This document shows, piece by piece, positions 22,701 to 37,700 of a stretch of DNA of 64,000 nucleotides (position 1 is its first letter; every line of letters starts with the position of its first letter). Location of the stretch: contig BQMF02000015.1 in NCBI GenBank assembly GCA_027922465.2, forward strand, positions 372,001-436,000, in the 5' to 3' direction. A program made the translations under genes and the position numbers. The stretch is from Turritopsis dohrnii. Taxonomy: Eukaryota; Cnidaria; Hydrozoa; Anthoathecata; Oceaniidae. The notes under the pieces are model-generated. The model had not been told where the DNA came from and searched no databases. It worked only from the letters and a program-made list of their open reading frames with translations.

Positions 22701-25700
22701 CCAACTTACAATGGTCTTTTCTTAGTCATAAAACCTAGCATGTTTTCCATATTATCAACTTCGAAACAGTCTTCATGAAATGATCGCTGCAAACTACTTT
22801 ATCTTTTCCAAATATAAAAGTTTTAACAGTAAACCCAGTGCTGATGTTGTTAAGTTATCTTTCAGCTCTCTGTTTTTCTTTGACAAGATCAGTATTAACA
22901 AAAATATATTCTCATCATGAATTGTCTTCGCTACGTGATTTGTAAAAACTACAGCTGGATACCTAAGTGCAACTGTGATGTCATATTTTTGAGTTTTGAT
23001 TAAACTTCAAACTTAAATAACTAACAAAAGAATTGTGTAAAATGAATGAAACTTTGTAAAAAGTCGTCTTCTACAATTTAAAATCGATTCATTAAAAAAA
23101 AAAACATTACATAATTTTGACGTTAATTCTCCCTTAATTAAAAATAAAATGATAATTTAAAGGGACTGCAATGCTATCATAAAATTCAAAGTTTGTTATT
23201 TTTTTCTTTTTTTGTATTCATATGCATGCAAGTTCCAATTTATACTGATTTAAGCTGCAGTGTGATCCATTTCTCTATTTTATTGTTATCTGAATGTTAT
23301 CTTTCCTCATAACTTTTCTTCTTGCAGGAGTGCATCAAAGAAGGCTACTTACAAATGCACCAGCGTTCTTTCCAGGTATGTAATGTATTGAATAATTGCA
23401 TTATTAAGGCACAACTTTTTCAATGTCATTTGAACATGCTACAATGGAATCAATTTTTTTATTTACCCAGAATAGCCTCTTCAGTTCCTTAAAGGTACTG
23501 TTATCAATGAGGGTCCTATAAGGGAGGTCCTAGAGCATTTAAAGCCTGTATTTGGGCTACAGAAGCTGAAATGACAGGAATGGCTGAACTAGACAACCAT
23601 CCTAGGCATCATTCCTGCTCTCTTGCTGAGTGTTAAGCAGAGGAGTGATTCACACTGTTATAGTCGCTGACATGACTCGGTCGGGGATTGAACACGCGAC
23701 CTTCCGAACAGGAACCGAGCACTCTACCACAAGGCTACCATTTGATATAATAAGGACGTAATATCTATAATATTAATAGCCCAATCTCTTTTTCTTTGTC
23801 TGTCTGCCTGTCACGCAAAATGGTAGGTGAACTGTGAGTATCTTTTGCGAGATATCAGTGTGAAGCCATTCCATTGAGACCCAACTAGAACCTGACGTTC
23901 AGGGAAAGTTATCTTGGTAACCATAAGGGATAACTGACGTTTTTTGGGGTCTGTGATACAGGCGATAGGGTGACAAAAAATTTGGGTCTAATTTTTTTTG
24001 GGAAGGGTGTCTGACGTCATCAAAACTTTTGATCAACAATATCTCTGTAACGGTTGGTCGTAGTAGGTAGGTCGTAATTTTTTTATCAGTTTTTTTAACT
24101 CGCCTTGGCGTCTTTCATTATAAATTGGTTTATAGCAATGAAATTATTAGTATCTGCAATTTAAATCAAATCTAAAGATCTTGAAATTGAAATACCTTGA
24201 TAACAACAATGTAGTGTAAAAAAAAGGCCAAAAGACTTTTTTATCACAGGATCCCTTGCATAATAAAGTTTTATCAGCGTTTCGGGTAAAGTCACCCATC
24301 TTCAAGATGAGTATGATACAAAACGTACATACAATTTTGCTGGGGTTTTTTTTAGTTAAATTTTGATCGATCGTTTCGTTTAAAGGAAAGGTTTAGTTAA
24401 AAAAAATTCTTCAATGTATTATTGTTAAGTATGTGATTATAGCACCAATTTCAATCTGAGTTGGATTTCTGCTTTATACGAAAATGGATATTCCATGTTT
24501 TCTCTATAATAGGTTTCAACAATTTTGACTGGAAATGAATTCAAGTCTAAATTGAATTGCTGAAATAGATGAGGTTCAACGCCCATTTATATAATAAAAA
24601 ATATATTGAATTGTAATCGAAATGAAAATGATATGTCAATGTTAATGATTTTGATGTCTCTTCAGGAAGCATCCACCATGACTAGCTACATAGTGTTATA
24701 GTTTTACTTATATTTCTGTTATTCTTTTTAGAGGTGTAAGATGCGTTACTTCAAGTTATACCCACAACATATTTATTATGCTAAAGAGCCGACAGTAAGT
24801 CCTTCTGTATAATTTGTTGATGTTGATGTGAAAGGTTTGGTTGGGTAAAATCATTGTCTCCTTCTTTCAAACATCTGTTTAAGAGTTTGAACTCAAATTG
24901 TCAGTTGAATCTAAGTCTTCATCAAAGCAACTAAATCTGTGTTTGCAAATTTCAAGCTTTTCTGTGAACTACTTTACATTCTCATTCCCTGTTAATAAAA
25001 CTATTACGTTGCACTTTCTCTTAATCGTCTTTTCTTTTATGTTTTGATGTTGTGGAGGCAGCATCAAACTGGTCTTGAGTAGTTGTTGTCAATAGAATTT
25101 CAATAACTAAAAATTGATGATCATAACTGATTTCTTGCTGTCTTTTCTAGTTCTCTATGCTTTGTAAAAACTTTACAATCATTCTTTATCAATCACAAAT
25201 TTGCTAATTTGTCGGTGAAGTCTTGAAGTTTACTTTATATTCACAGTTTTGTAAATGGATTAATTGGGTAAGTTGTCGGAAAATTATTTACACTTGACAA
25301 CGACTCTGTCTTATCTTTGCAGATCTCTTTTGATGCCCTGACTTAAGTCTTTGTAGATTATCCTTTTATTTGTTTGCTTGTTTTCCGTTTATTTCTTGTG
25401 TACTGGATGCATTCCTTCATTTGATCTTCTTTACGAAGCACCTTTCTTTCAGAATCTTTTGTAGCAGGTCCCTCTCGTGATTGCCATATGCTCATAAGTT
25501 TTAGAATTATTTGTTTTGACACTTGATATTGTACATCCTATTATAGTCTTAAACTGGCCAATATTTGCAGCGTAGATCATTCACTATTCAGTAATACGTT
25601 ACTATACAAAATTATCAAAGATGAAATTAAACGCCAAAAAAATTAACACGAGAAAAAATTAACGCGGTCCAAATCTCATTTTGCTTTAAAACTGACAAAA

Positions 25701-28700
25701 TTAAGGCGGTTTCCTGAATTTTTATTGATTTTATATTTTCTCTTTAAAAGTTACAATTAAAATGTTTAAGTTTCTAAATAAATGGGTTCAATGAACTCTC
25801 AATGTTTTTTCTGGCATCTCGTACTGCTTTTGAGATGCCGGCAGTTTTCCACCCATTTATAATTGTTTCCATCCCTTTTGTTGACTTAAAGTGTTCATAG
25901 ATCGATCCCATAAGTTTACCATGCATTGGAGAGTTGAAAGCTTTAAGTCGATATCGATAATAGTTACATCTCTTTCAGGGTTGTTATGCAGCTCATATTC
26001 CTAGGGAAATAAACAGGAATACATGGTATGCAGTTTTGGGAGGTGCATGAATATCAGGCGAGGTGATAGATGAGAATAAACCTTCTACCCTTGTACAAGG
26101 TGGGCTAGAAATCATGATACATGTTAAAATTGAATGGAATAATAAAAAGAACTTGGCAATATTTAAATCAAAGATTGAATCCGTACAGTATCCTATACAC
26201 AATGATTACAAGGACAATACCAAGGAAATCAAGGATGAATTACTCAGAGTTAAAAAACTTGAAAGTCGATAGCAGTGATGATGAGGATGTATCTGAAGAG
26301 GTTCAGGAAAACGGGAATGATTGTTTTGTTCTGACTGATTGACTAAATTTTCTACTTTCTTTTAGTGACTCTATAAAATACGTTTTATCCCTTAAACAGT
26401 TTTTTCACATTTTAATCCCTTAAACGGCTTTTGCCGCAGGAAGTTAACGTTGTTAAAATTAGTGAACACAAGAATTAAGGGGTGACTAAATTAACAAATA
26501 TCAAAATTTAAGCGCATATAGAATTAACATGGATAAAAGAAAAGCCGCGTTAATTTCATCATTCGTTAATTTTGTATAATAAGGTACTGAAACAGTTGTC
26601 AAACGATTTACAAGAAAGAGCCTCACATTAGCTTCAGGTTACTTCGTCTATTATGTCCTTCTTTTTGCGTAAGTGTACATCAAACTTTTTCTGAAACATG
26701 TAGACAACAAAATCGAAATAAGAAAAGGTAATCTAAAGTGATCTTCTCACTTCTTTTTATTGTTGCTTAAATTCTCCTTAAACACATCCGTTCTGCTTAA
26801 ATTTCGTTTCATAACTAATCTTTAATCCTACGTGTTGTATATTTATTTAGAGCAACTTATTTCATGAGATCCACACATCTGTTATTAGTATTGCTGAAAC
26901 AAGTGTCAATAATGTCAACAACTGCTTCAAGGTAATTTATACGTTTTTTGATTTATAGCTTACCAGTGTGTTCTGTCATGGCAGGGTATGAATTATTTCT
27001 GTTGGGATTCCACTTGAAAAATTGGCAGGTCATTTACTCGTACTTATGTAATGTCTCGATGTATAACTTCACTACTGTAATCTTTGTAATTCCAGTCCTT
27101 TTAAGTAACAACACATTGCACCTAGTTTATTATCATTTCTTTAAAAAGACACAGAATACTCTTATTATTTCAGAAATTCTCCTAAAACATTAATTATTTA
27201 ACATTTTCTGGTTTACAGCTCATGTTTTATCAAAGCAGAGTGTTGTTAATTATGTTCTCATTAGCCAAACACATTACTTAACACAGATTCAAAAAAAACT
27301 TGATAATGAAGATTGAATAGAAAATACAGAATCGTCTTTCACCCATCAAGCTAGATGAAATGAAATATTGAACTGCAAAAGATGTAATGATTATTTTTCT
27401 ACCTTCTCAATATCATAACGTTAAAAAGGTGTTCTTTTATGTTACAGTATTAACATCTCTCCTTCGTTATAGTGAATATATGTCAAGAAAACCATTGAAA
27501 ATGTTCTTTTTTGAATACTCAGGTGGAGAGTAACATGTATGGTCAAAACACCTGTTATAAAGATGAGAAAAATAACAATATCTTTATTTGCATGGAATTC
27601 ACCAACTGTTTTTCTCACGATATGATTGGATAATTAATAAGTTCGGGGGATATTATTGGATAATTGATAAGTTCGGGAATATATTGTCTTATTAAAAATT
27701 TCAGACATTGTTTTTGTGACAAAGCTATCCTTTCAAAGTTTTGATGTACACAATGACAAATAGCAAACATTTTGCTTAGCAATGGTATGATTATGTTACT
27801 TTTTTACAAAAAAAGGATGGCAAAAAAATAATTCAGAATTTTTCATCTGTATGTAGTTTAATGTTTTTGGTATATATTATTTTTTCAGATCATGCTCATT
27901 TTTGCAAGCTGTCATCAATTTCTATCACTTCCTTAGGATTATCATATTAACCTGTCAATATCAATTTGCATAGCCAAGATTTAGTTTCATGATCTTTTAG
28001 TGCATTCTTTTGTTACTTGTTATGCTCACTTCACTGGTACTCTCTCAAACATTGTCATCTAACTGTACAGGATTTACATTGATAACTTGATCCAGGCTGT
28101 ATGACAGAATCAGATTTTCCAATGCCTTTTCAATCAGCAATTGAATTATCAATTATCGAACATGGTTGAACTTATGAAATTTATGAATGAGTTATAATAG
28201 TCCTTTTTAAGAGTTTCAATGTTACACCTTGGGAAAAGAAAAGTAATTATAAAAGTAATTATAGGCGATTATAATGATTATTAATTCAAACTCTGCTTTG
28301 TTATTTCGAAAGAGCTCTAAAAGATACTTTTCACTTTTGAAATATAAAAATAAATTTGTTCTTTTTTTTAAAATTTTTTGAAAATACTTTTGAATTTGAA
28401 ATGTTACAGCCTGGAGATAGATTCTTTTTAATGAAAATAAATGTCTAATGTAATCATAATTTTACTAATGTGAGCAAGGATCGTGGAAATGAAAACTTCC
28501 TCGTTTTAGGTTATTACTGGTGACATGACATTATCATTGTCCTCAGATTCACGTCGTAATATGGAGGACTGGATATCTGCTTTCAAGACGGCAACATACC
28601 TACAAAACAACATCAAAGTGAGTTATGTGGTTCATTATGTACAGTGGTTTGTTGTACCAGATGTCTGTTTTAGTTATTTTATTGGGAATTTTGTGATAGT

Positions 28701-31700
28701 ACTGATGTGGTAGAATAATATTGTGATAGTGCTGATGACAATCTAAGATCGAAAAGCTTTTACTGAAAAAGTTTGTTTTTTATATCTTTAACCTTTTTTA
28801 CCAATGACTTAAAACTTGGCATTATTGTTTACATATTGTGAATGGATAGTTACATCGGTATGTTTTACATGATTTACATAGTTACTTGGAAGAAACTGGA
28901 AACCTCATTCAAACATGAAAATGTACATGCTACTAACCCTACAACAGTCATAAAAAGAACATAAATTTAATAGTAAATAAAGTTTTACAGATAAGAATAC
29001 AAATGATGAAATACTGAATGAGTGTTATTATAGTAAATATAGAATTTTATGTTCACAGAGAAGGAGAGTGTACATGTGTGTGAATTGAACATAGTGATGG
29101 AGATTTTTATTGCAATTAATAATGGTGTTGTTATTAAAGCTCTTTACTATAATAACAGAATGTGCAAAAGAAAGATATTGATGGACTTTTGTGTATTCAA
29201 AAAGTTAATTTTTATGATCTGCTTTCTTTTTATTTTGAAACTGGGAAAGAAAGTTTGGGGTTTTTGTTCAAGAAATTCTCTGGAGAAACAAAACATTATC
29301 ATGTTCATTTATTTTGAGAAAATTAGATTTTATCTTGTATTAGATTTTGATAAGAGATTTAAGCCTAGTTTATTAGTTTTCACTGAACTATGTTGAAACT
29401 CTTCGCGTGCCAAAAATAAAAAAAGTTCTAGTTTGTTTGGTTTGTTTACAGTTTTGTCTTGTGTTTTCTTTTTTACTCTCCTAAATAAAAGTTCAAACAC
29501 AACATTTCGCTTTTGTTTTTACTTTTACATTCTTTGTTTGGTTAGTCTGTGTTTTCAAATTTGTTTATCAAACAGCTAAATATTTTTTCCACCATTTATA
29601 GTTGTTAAAGTGAAGTGAAAAGCCTAGTTTACACTGGAAAATATCATTGTTTGTTTTGCTTTACGCTATTGGCTTGGATATGCGTTCGGTTAAGCTGAAT
29701 GGTATTTGTTATAACTGTTTAATTTTTAATGAGAGCCTTCCCTTTTTAATCAGTTTCTCGACAACAAAGTAGAGTTATGTTTTGCTAATGTATGCCTTTG
29801 AGTGCATTAAAAAATATTTAAATTTTGCTGTTTTTGACAATTGCACTCCACTGCGTAAGGTTCCTTTTAAAGATGTTATGTTGATGTGATGTTTTTTGAT
29901 TTGTTGTATTTTCCAACATGTTTCCTTTTGATATATACATATATAAAGAGACTTTTAAAAGTTTTATAAACATGCTATCTAAACAAGACCAAACAAGCTT
30001 TTGTTGTTTATTTTTGCGTGAATAAGTTTCATAAAATAAACTCTAAAAGTGCTTACAAATTATTTTCTAAAGAAGAAATTGGAAGCAGATTTGTGAGCTG
30101 GATACGTTTAAAAACTTAAAGCATCTTGTGATAATTAATTCATCATTATAAATTTTTGTATATTTATTATGTTTCCAAATTATACATTCTAAATGTTGTT
30201 TGTCACCAAATTTAAATAGTCAGATCTTTTTTCCAGAGGCTTGTCACTCATAATGATACTTTTATTTTATCCTGTTCTCTTGCTGCTGTTTTATTTCATT
30301 TACTTTGTTTTGTTTTTTATCTAATCTTCGCTGATAAACATGAACTGGATATCAAGATCGTATTGCAGAGAGATACTGTGTGTAGAAATCTGATATAAGT
30401 AATTCTTTCAAAAACAAAATTTTTCTTAAAATGTTTTCACAGCAGACTACTTTTGTTATCGTAAAACACGAAGAACATGTTTTTTTTGTTATTGTAAAAT
30501 GACAGAAAGTTACATTTTACTGTGACAAATTTTCTGACTTTTTCGTGTGGATTTCAGTGGATTGGTTTCGCTAATACCATGGTATGGGCTTTAAGTCTTC
30601 AATTTATTTTGAATAATCATCATTATTATTATTGTTATTATGTTGAAATTAATTTAGCAGTTAGAGTGCTATAGATGACAATGCTTTAAAACTTTGCAAT
30701 GCTTTATCAAGCTGTTTCAGAATATTAGGAGAAGTTGAATCTTTCTTGAAGTTAGGAAGTTGTGACCACACAGGTCATGGTAGAAAGAGAAGAATTAAAA
30801 TTTTTTATGTAGCTGATTCAAAATTTTTGTACATAATTTCTAATGTCTCTCATTATTTTTCCCCATGAATATATGTAATATCAACCAACATTTGCTAACA
30901 TAAATATATAGATTTCACAGAAAGAAATAATACAAAAAAGATCACAGAAAATTAAAAGAAAGAATGATTTCAAGTAAATGTCCCACAAAATATTTCAACA
31001 GAACAGTATTTTAAGTATGATGTGCCAAGTCAAGCTATTTTGGGCGTCTGCCCATTCAGGAAGAAATACGGATGATTTTAATATATTCCACCTCATTAAA
31101 AGTATTTTACATTAAGTGCTTGGTAAATATCCAAAATTTTGATTTGGAAGTTTTAATACTTGCACCCCAAACCCCCAATGAAATGTAATGAACATTCAGA
31201 TGCTTACTAGATAAATACAGTTTCGCAATTTCAGTGGTTTGAGAAACATGTCAGGGTACTAAAAAAACCTATTAACTTAGCAATTAATATCTACAACAGC
31301 TTACAACTCGTCTTCAAGAGACTTTGGTTACACAAATTCATACCAGAGCATCCAATGTTTGACATAATGTTTGACTTTATGTTTTATAAGAATTCGAGGG
31401 AAAAATTTGATTTTTGGTTTTCCAGCTTGTAGTAGTTGTAAATATCAAGGTTGTTGAAAGTTCTTTTGTTCGTAAGTGCCACATAGAGGGATTAAAAACA
31501 ATTTTCTGGCTGCGACTTATTGTATTACTATTATAAAATGACCGAACGTTGTTGGGAATGCTCAACTTTGATTTGGGTCTTTTTTGTGGATAGTGATATA
31601 TCAAGTATATACGTTGTTGCTAAAAGGAAAAAAGGAAATATAAAGAAGGAAATGAGAAGATATGAAGATAGAATATTATCAACAATGATGGTGTATACAT

Positions 31701-34700
31701 TTCGTGAAAAATAATTGCTTGGTCATGTCAAGTTATAATGATGAAGAACTGCTTTATGAGGAATTTTTTTATGGCTGTACTGTGTCATCGCAGCTGGATT
31801 TGACTGTCAATTTTATACAGGTTTGTAAAAAAAGCTCCTTATGCAAAGTTGAGTCATCTGCAAGAATTTAGTAAACAATTCTCTGTGATGTTTCAATATG
31901 GATCCAATATCTATTATGGTTCTGAAATAATGGAAATAAATGAAAAACATTGAATAATTTTTTTTCCTATGAAAAAGTATATGTTGGCATGAAGTTTGAG
32001 GAAGAAAAGGTCCCTCTTACGCAAACGTTGCCATATAAAAACTGGTGAATAAGTTTGAAAAACTTTATGTTTGCAACTGAAAGCTGAAAAGGAAATATGT
32101 CAGTATTCATAGAAACATACAAAACAGACATACAAAATGTTTGTCTTAAAAATTTTCAGCATAAAAAGTGCTATGTGGAGAATCCCAAAGAATATTGAAC
32201 ATACAAATAAATAACTACCGATCATATGAAAAACTGCTTCTGTTGATTTTGATGGTTAGAAACAGAAGAAAAGAACCCTAAACAGCAACAATGAAATTAA
32301 ATGAATTAATTAATAATTTATTTCTGACAACAAGATGTGTGACTTTTAATTTTACACTAGGATACTCCTATTGTTTAATTCTCACACAAAGTTTGTTTTT
32401 CTCATCTCGAGAATTACCAATAATCTGCAATTTATATAACTCTTTTTTTTTTTAATTTCGGGTTTTAAATATCAAATCATAACAAATTGAAGATTATTTC
32501 AGATGTTATGTGAGAAGAAGAGAAACAATCTTTTCTTTCTCTTCAACTTCAATCAATCAGGTTATAATATTGTTTTTGCCATTCATAAAGGAATTGCAGA
32601 TTGTGTTTTGATCATTTTGATTTCAATTTAAGTCAAATGAAAAGATAAACGGGCATGTGTTTTTCACTGTTCCATAAACATTTCAAATCTTTTTGATTTT
32701 CTATTAAAGAATGTCGGAGTAAACATCTTTTTTTTGATAATCACTTTAAAATTGCCACATAATGAAAAAAATCTATGTTTTGGAAATCTGAGTAGCAGGA
32801 AGATACATTGATGGTTTTCATTTTATGCTGCAATTCTTGTTGCATTAGTAGTGTCTTAAAATGTTTTCAAGTTGTTGCAGTTCTCAGCAAGAAGAATATT
32901 GTGAGGTAGTTATCCTAGCCCAGTCAGCAAGTCAAAAAGTCACTGCGAGGAAGAACATTTTCATTGAAATAGTTTATATTCTTCTATAAATGTACTCCCC
33001 TGCAGTGATTTTTCAACAAATTTGGCTTGTGGGTAATGGAAGGAGTACTTTAGCTAGGATTATCAATGATTATATTTCTAAAGAGTTGTTTATTAACATT
33101 TTTCTTTCTTTTATGAAGTCAGAGCTCACTGACACTTTGAGTGGTGACCATCATTGGTATTCATGCACCCACAGTCGACCAACATTTTGTAATGTATGCC
33201 GTGATCCACTCCCGGGCGTAACAGCTAAAGGTTTATCATGTGAAGGTCAGAAACAACACTTTACTACTAGTACTTGTAAAAATTGAATCACTGTATTGAT
33301 GGTTGCATGAATTGTAAAAGTTTTAATTGTAAAATTGTAATTGTAAGAATTGTATTATGGTTTTTGTAACTCCCTATTTTAGTTTGTCGCTTCAAAGCAC
33401 ATAAAAACTGTGCAGCAAAAGCCCCCCGAAACTGCAAATGGACTACTTTAGAATGTCTTCCTCCTGAAGAAAGGTCTGCATCATCAGTAAATGGTGAAGT
33501 AAGTTAAGTATGTTATCTATCCTTGAAAAATCACCGCAATCAATTTTACAGTCAAGTTCTTCTTAGCAGCACGTAAAACCACATATAGGCGAGAGACACT
33601 TTTTTCACGATATGAAAGCGTGTGGCATTTGATATCAGTTATTTTTATGATCACAGGGAATCATTGCATTGCATCCCCAATCGAATGTGACGTTCTTGGG
33701 AAAATATTTCGAGAACCAATAGGAATAACTGACATTTTTTGTGGTCCGTGATACAGGTGATGAGGTGTCAAAAGTTTTGTGCCTACATATTTTTGGTACT
33801 GTGGCTATGGCATCAGCAAAATCTTTGATCTGTGATATCTCTGTAACAGTTGATCGTAGCGTAGCGAAATGATCCCATACACTTTTTTGATCAGTTTTTG
33901 GTCACATTTTCTGTTTCCAAATTTGAATTTGACACATAATTTTCGAAGGTAATCTGGGTAAAAAATTTTACTCGGGTTACTAGTATGAATTGTAAGCGTA
34001 ATTTAGAAACTAATATTCCTGAACATTTGTTTTCTAGTATCCTATGCCTCATCAATGGCTTGAAGGAAATGTATCAAGTAATCTTCGCTGTGTTGTTTGC
34101 AATAAAAACTGCGGAAGTAAACGACGACTGCAGGACTGGTATTGTTTATGGTGTGAGAATACTGTATGTTTTCCGTCCGAAACTTAACTATTTTTTTTTG
34201 GTGTGAGAATACTGTGTGTTTTCTGTCCGAAACTTCATCATTTTTTTTGGTGTGAGAATACTGTATGCTTTCTGTCCGAAACTTCATCATTTTTTTGTAT
34301 TGATGTTATTTCAGTGTTTGATTAAGGTCTGGTTGTGAAAAAAGTTTTATTCATTGTAAAAAGTGTTAAGAAGCCTCCTGAATAACCTTGAATCCCCTAG
34401 TTTTAATCCAAAGCTAATTGTATATAATGAGAACCACCCAAATACTCTGACCGCTTGCTTGAATCCCTATAGAGGCCATTACTATCATGTGTGACTGTAA
34501 ATCATTTTAAGGGAATGCTTGAAATCTTTAAACTTACATTGACCAATTGATTTTTATTTTTCTATTGTTTCAGGTACATAACAGTTGTAAATCTGAATAC
34601 CAACGCCACTGCAGTTTAGGTTTAAATCGATTGTCGCTTATACCACCAAATGGCATCAAGCGTGCTGAACAAAAAGGTGCTGGTGTTTGGGAAACAGCAC

Positions 34701-37700
34701 ATCCTAACCATCACAGTCCTCTGATCGTATTTGTTAACTCCAAAAGCGGAGACAACCAAGGTATCCGTTTTATGCGACGCTTCAAACAGTTGCTGAACCC
34801 CGCTCAAGTATTTGACTTAAGTGTTGCTGGACCAACACTAGGGTATGTTATTATACATGTACATGAAAAACTGAAGTCAATACTTTAAATCTGCTTTAAT
34901 GCTACATTTTTAAGGAAATACTTTCTGACTGTGTCATGTACTTTACAGGGTATCCATGTGTAAGAGCTTTCAGCAATTCCGTATTCTTGTTTGCGGTGGT
35001 GATGGCAGTGTTGGATGGGTGATGACTGAACTGGACAAACAACAGCTAATCAATCGAGTAAGTACAGGAGAGTCAAGTACACTTCAGGAACCTTATTATT
35101 GAGAAAGGGTAGCGAAAAACTGTCAAATAAACGAGCAACTTCACCGCTTTAACCCTCCTTAATGCTACTTTGATTTGATTTTTTCAGTGTCAAATTGGTG
35201 TTCTTCCCCTTGGCACAGGGAATGATCTGGCACGTGTGTTTGGATGGGGAAGTGCATGTTATGATATTGGTGTCATACCTTTAGTATTGCAACAATTAGA
35301 AAGGGCTAGACCACTAATGCTCGACAGGTAGGTGTTGATACTTTATACACCCTGTAAGTATGTTATTTCAAATGAAGCATCTGCTGTTATGATGAGTAGT
35401 TTGGACATTTGTTTGAATCTTGTTTTTAATACATCATCATAATATATGTGTAAATGAAGAAGCATATCTTTAAGATTGTACACATCAAATATTCAAAGTT
35501 TCTAAAAATTTTGATATTCTAAACTAACATGCTAAAAAACCTTGTGTTTATTCAAAGTGGTGCATGGCTCATAGAGGGGACCATTAATAATGTGATTATG
35601 TAACTGCTCTAATCTCAACATGTTCTTTAACTTGTATATCATGCCTACTTTCTTAGTGTTTTTTTATTAAAAGTTTCTGGTTCATTTAGGTGGGCAATTA
35701 TGACGAAAGAGTTTCCATCAAGCCGCCCTGAGGTAAATTTTTTTCAGTGTAACTTTAGCTTTGAAAGGACTGCCAATCATCAATGTTATAGTACTTGTAT
35801 TGATAAGTTTGGGAAAAACAGTTACATTCACGAAAGCTTTTTAAAAATTACTCCATCATCAGTGCTATTAGGTACAAATAGTACTCATATAAAATTATAC
35901 TTATAATTCATCATTTTGTAATTGCTTCCCAGCCGGCACATTTGTTAAAAAATCTCTGCGAATGAATGCATTTCTATATAAATATGCACACAATTTCAAT
36001 AAAAATTCTCTCCGTCACAGTGACTTTTTGACGATTTTGCAGACTGGGTTTCTAGTAAGTAATTTTGTTTTGTATAGGGAAAGTCTAAGTTACCGGAGTT
36101 AGCGGAGAAATTGACATAGATTCACTGGAAAAGTCAATTTATAAACTAAATCAATCTTAGTTCCGGAAGAACAGCAGTTTTCAACCACATCAATATAGTT
36201 TTACAAATCAGTCCATGATTGAAGTCAATATTTTTAACACTGTGTTAAGTCTACTCTTTCATCCACTTTCGAAAGTACTCAAGGGAATTGTTGAATGACT
36301 AATCCACAACATTTTATTTTCATGTTCTAGGGTGATAACATTTTTCGTTATGAAGATTCAATAGTAATGCATATTACAAGGATGTTAGCATCGAACCAAT
36401 ATGATGTTGTTATCCAGTCGGCCAGGTGAATACTTTAGTAAAGTTGGGGTGGGTAGTATGTATGGCGTACCACATAGTTATTAATTTAAATGTTTGTTGT
36501 TAGGTTTTTATGTGAGACTATAAAAGACTTTGTGGAGTTGGTTGGTGTAGCTACATCTGACGATGAAGACTCCTTATCAGCAAAATGTACAACGCTACAA
36601 CATAAACTAACATTGTTATTACGAACATTACAAATTGAATCTGAGGCTAGTACTATTATGAAGAGGTTAGACAGTAGGTGTAGCAGTACCATGGACGATC
36701 TGGATAAAACGGACAAACTGAAAAAGAAAAACCAACCAGTTAAATGGCACAGCGAATCAGAAATATCTGACAGTGAACATTATCGGCAATCATCCAAACT
36801 CAACAAAAACACAAAACAAAAAAACTTTATCCCGAAAGATCATCTTTGGTCCAGAGCAAATAGTTTAAAGAAGGCTTTGAGAGAAATAATCGACCACACT
36901 GAAAAAGGTGTGTTCTTTTTTATATTTCCAAAGTAAGTTTCAACTGTACTTAAAGGATGATTGATGTTTACATAGTTGCCTTGTTTGTTTGTTTGTTTGT
37001 TTGTTTGTTTTTCTTATTGTTTTCTCATTTTTCTTTAGCTGTGGATGAGCAAAATCAAAGAACTGCACAGGCTATAACACAAAGTCTAATGACTTCCAGT
37101 TCCAAGACTAGTTTTCTGGACGACCTACCAGAAACGATTATCGACGCTGATGAAAAAGATATATTTACTGACAAAGAGAAGGAAGTGGAAGAGATTAAGG
37201 AGGTTCCGACAAATCCGCAACAAGGTGGCAAGATCACTTTATCTCAAGAGGAGTTGGATATTGTGAAGGCTATATCCGAAATAGTGGAACCTGAAAGGTC
37301 GACAATGGTAGTACCAAATGCTAGTAAGGTTTTGTTCTTGTTCAGTCATATACCAGGGGCAAATTTGTTGGAAGTGACAGCTGAGGAGTACATTTCTACA
37401 GAAGTATACACATCAATGGAAATGCTCTTCGGTGACTTTATGATGATTTTGCCCACTGAGATTTGATCGGAAATAATGGAAATAAAGCCAGACATTGCAT
37501 GGTTGCAATGGTCAACTAATTATGATGTTCTACAAAATAGTCTGGTGACTTCTTAAAAAGAAATTAGAATTTATCTTAAGTGTAATGTATGAAGTGAAAT
37601 GTATGAAGTGAGATGTATGAAGTGAAATGTATGAAGTGAAATGTATGAAGTGAGATGTATGAAGTGAAATGTATGAAGTGAAATGTATGAAGTGAAATGT

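Noticed and set aside
23680..23741. Functional tRNA gene
   Set aside because: A- and B-box-like motifs are present but the acceptor and anticodon stems do not close; better explained as a SINE head.
29049..29396. 115-aa ORF in a kinase intron
   Set aside because: Hydrophobic AT-driven composition, no splice or family evidence, lies in the 28617-33119 intron.
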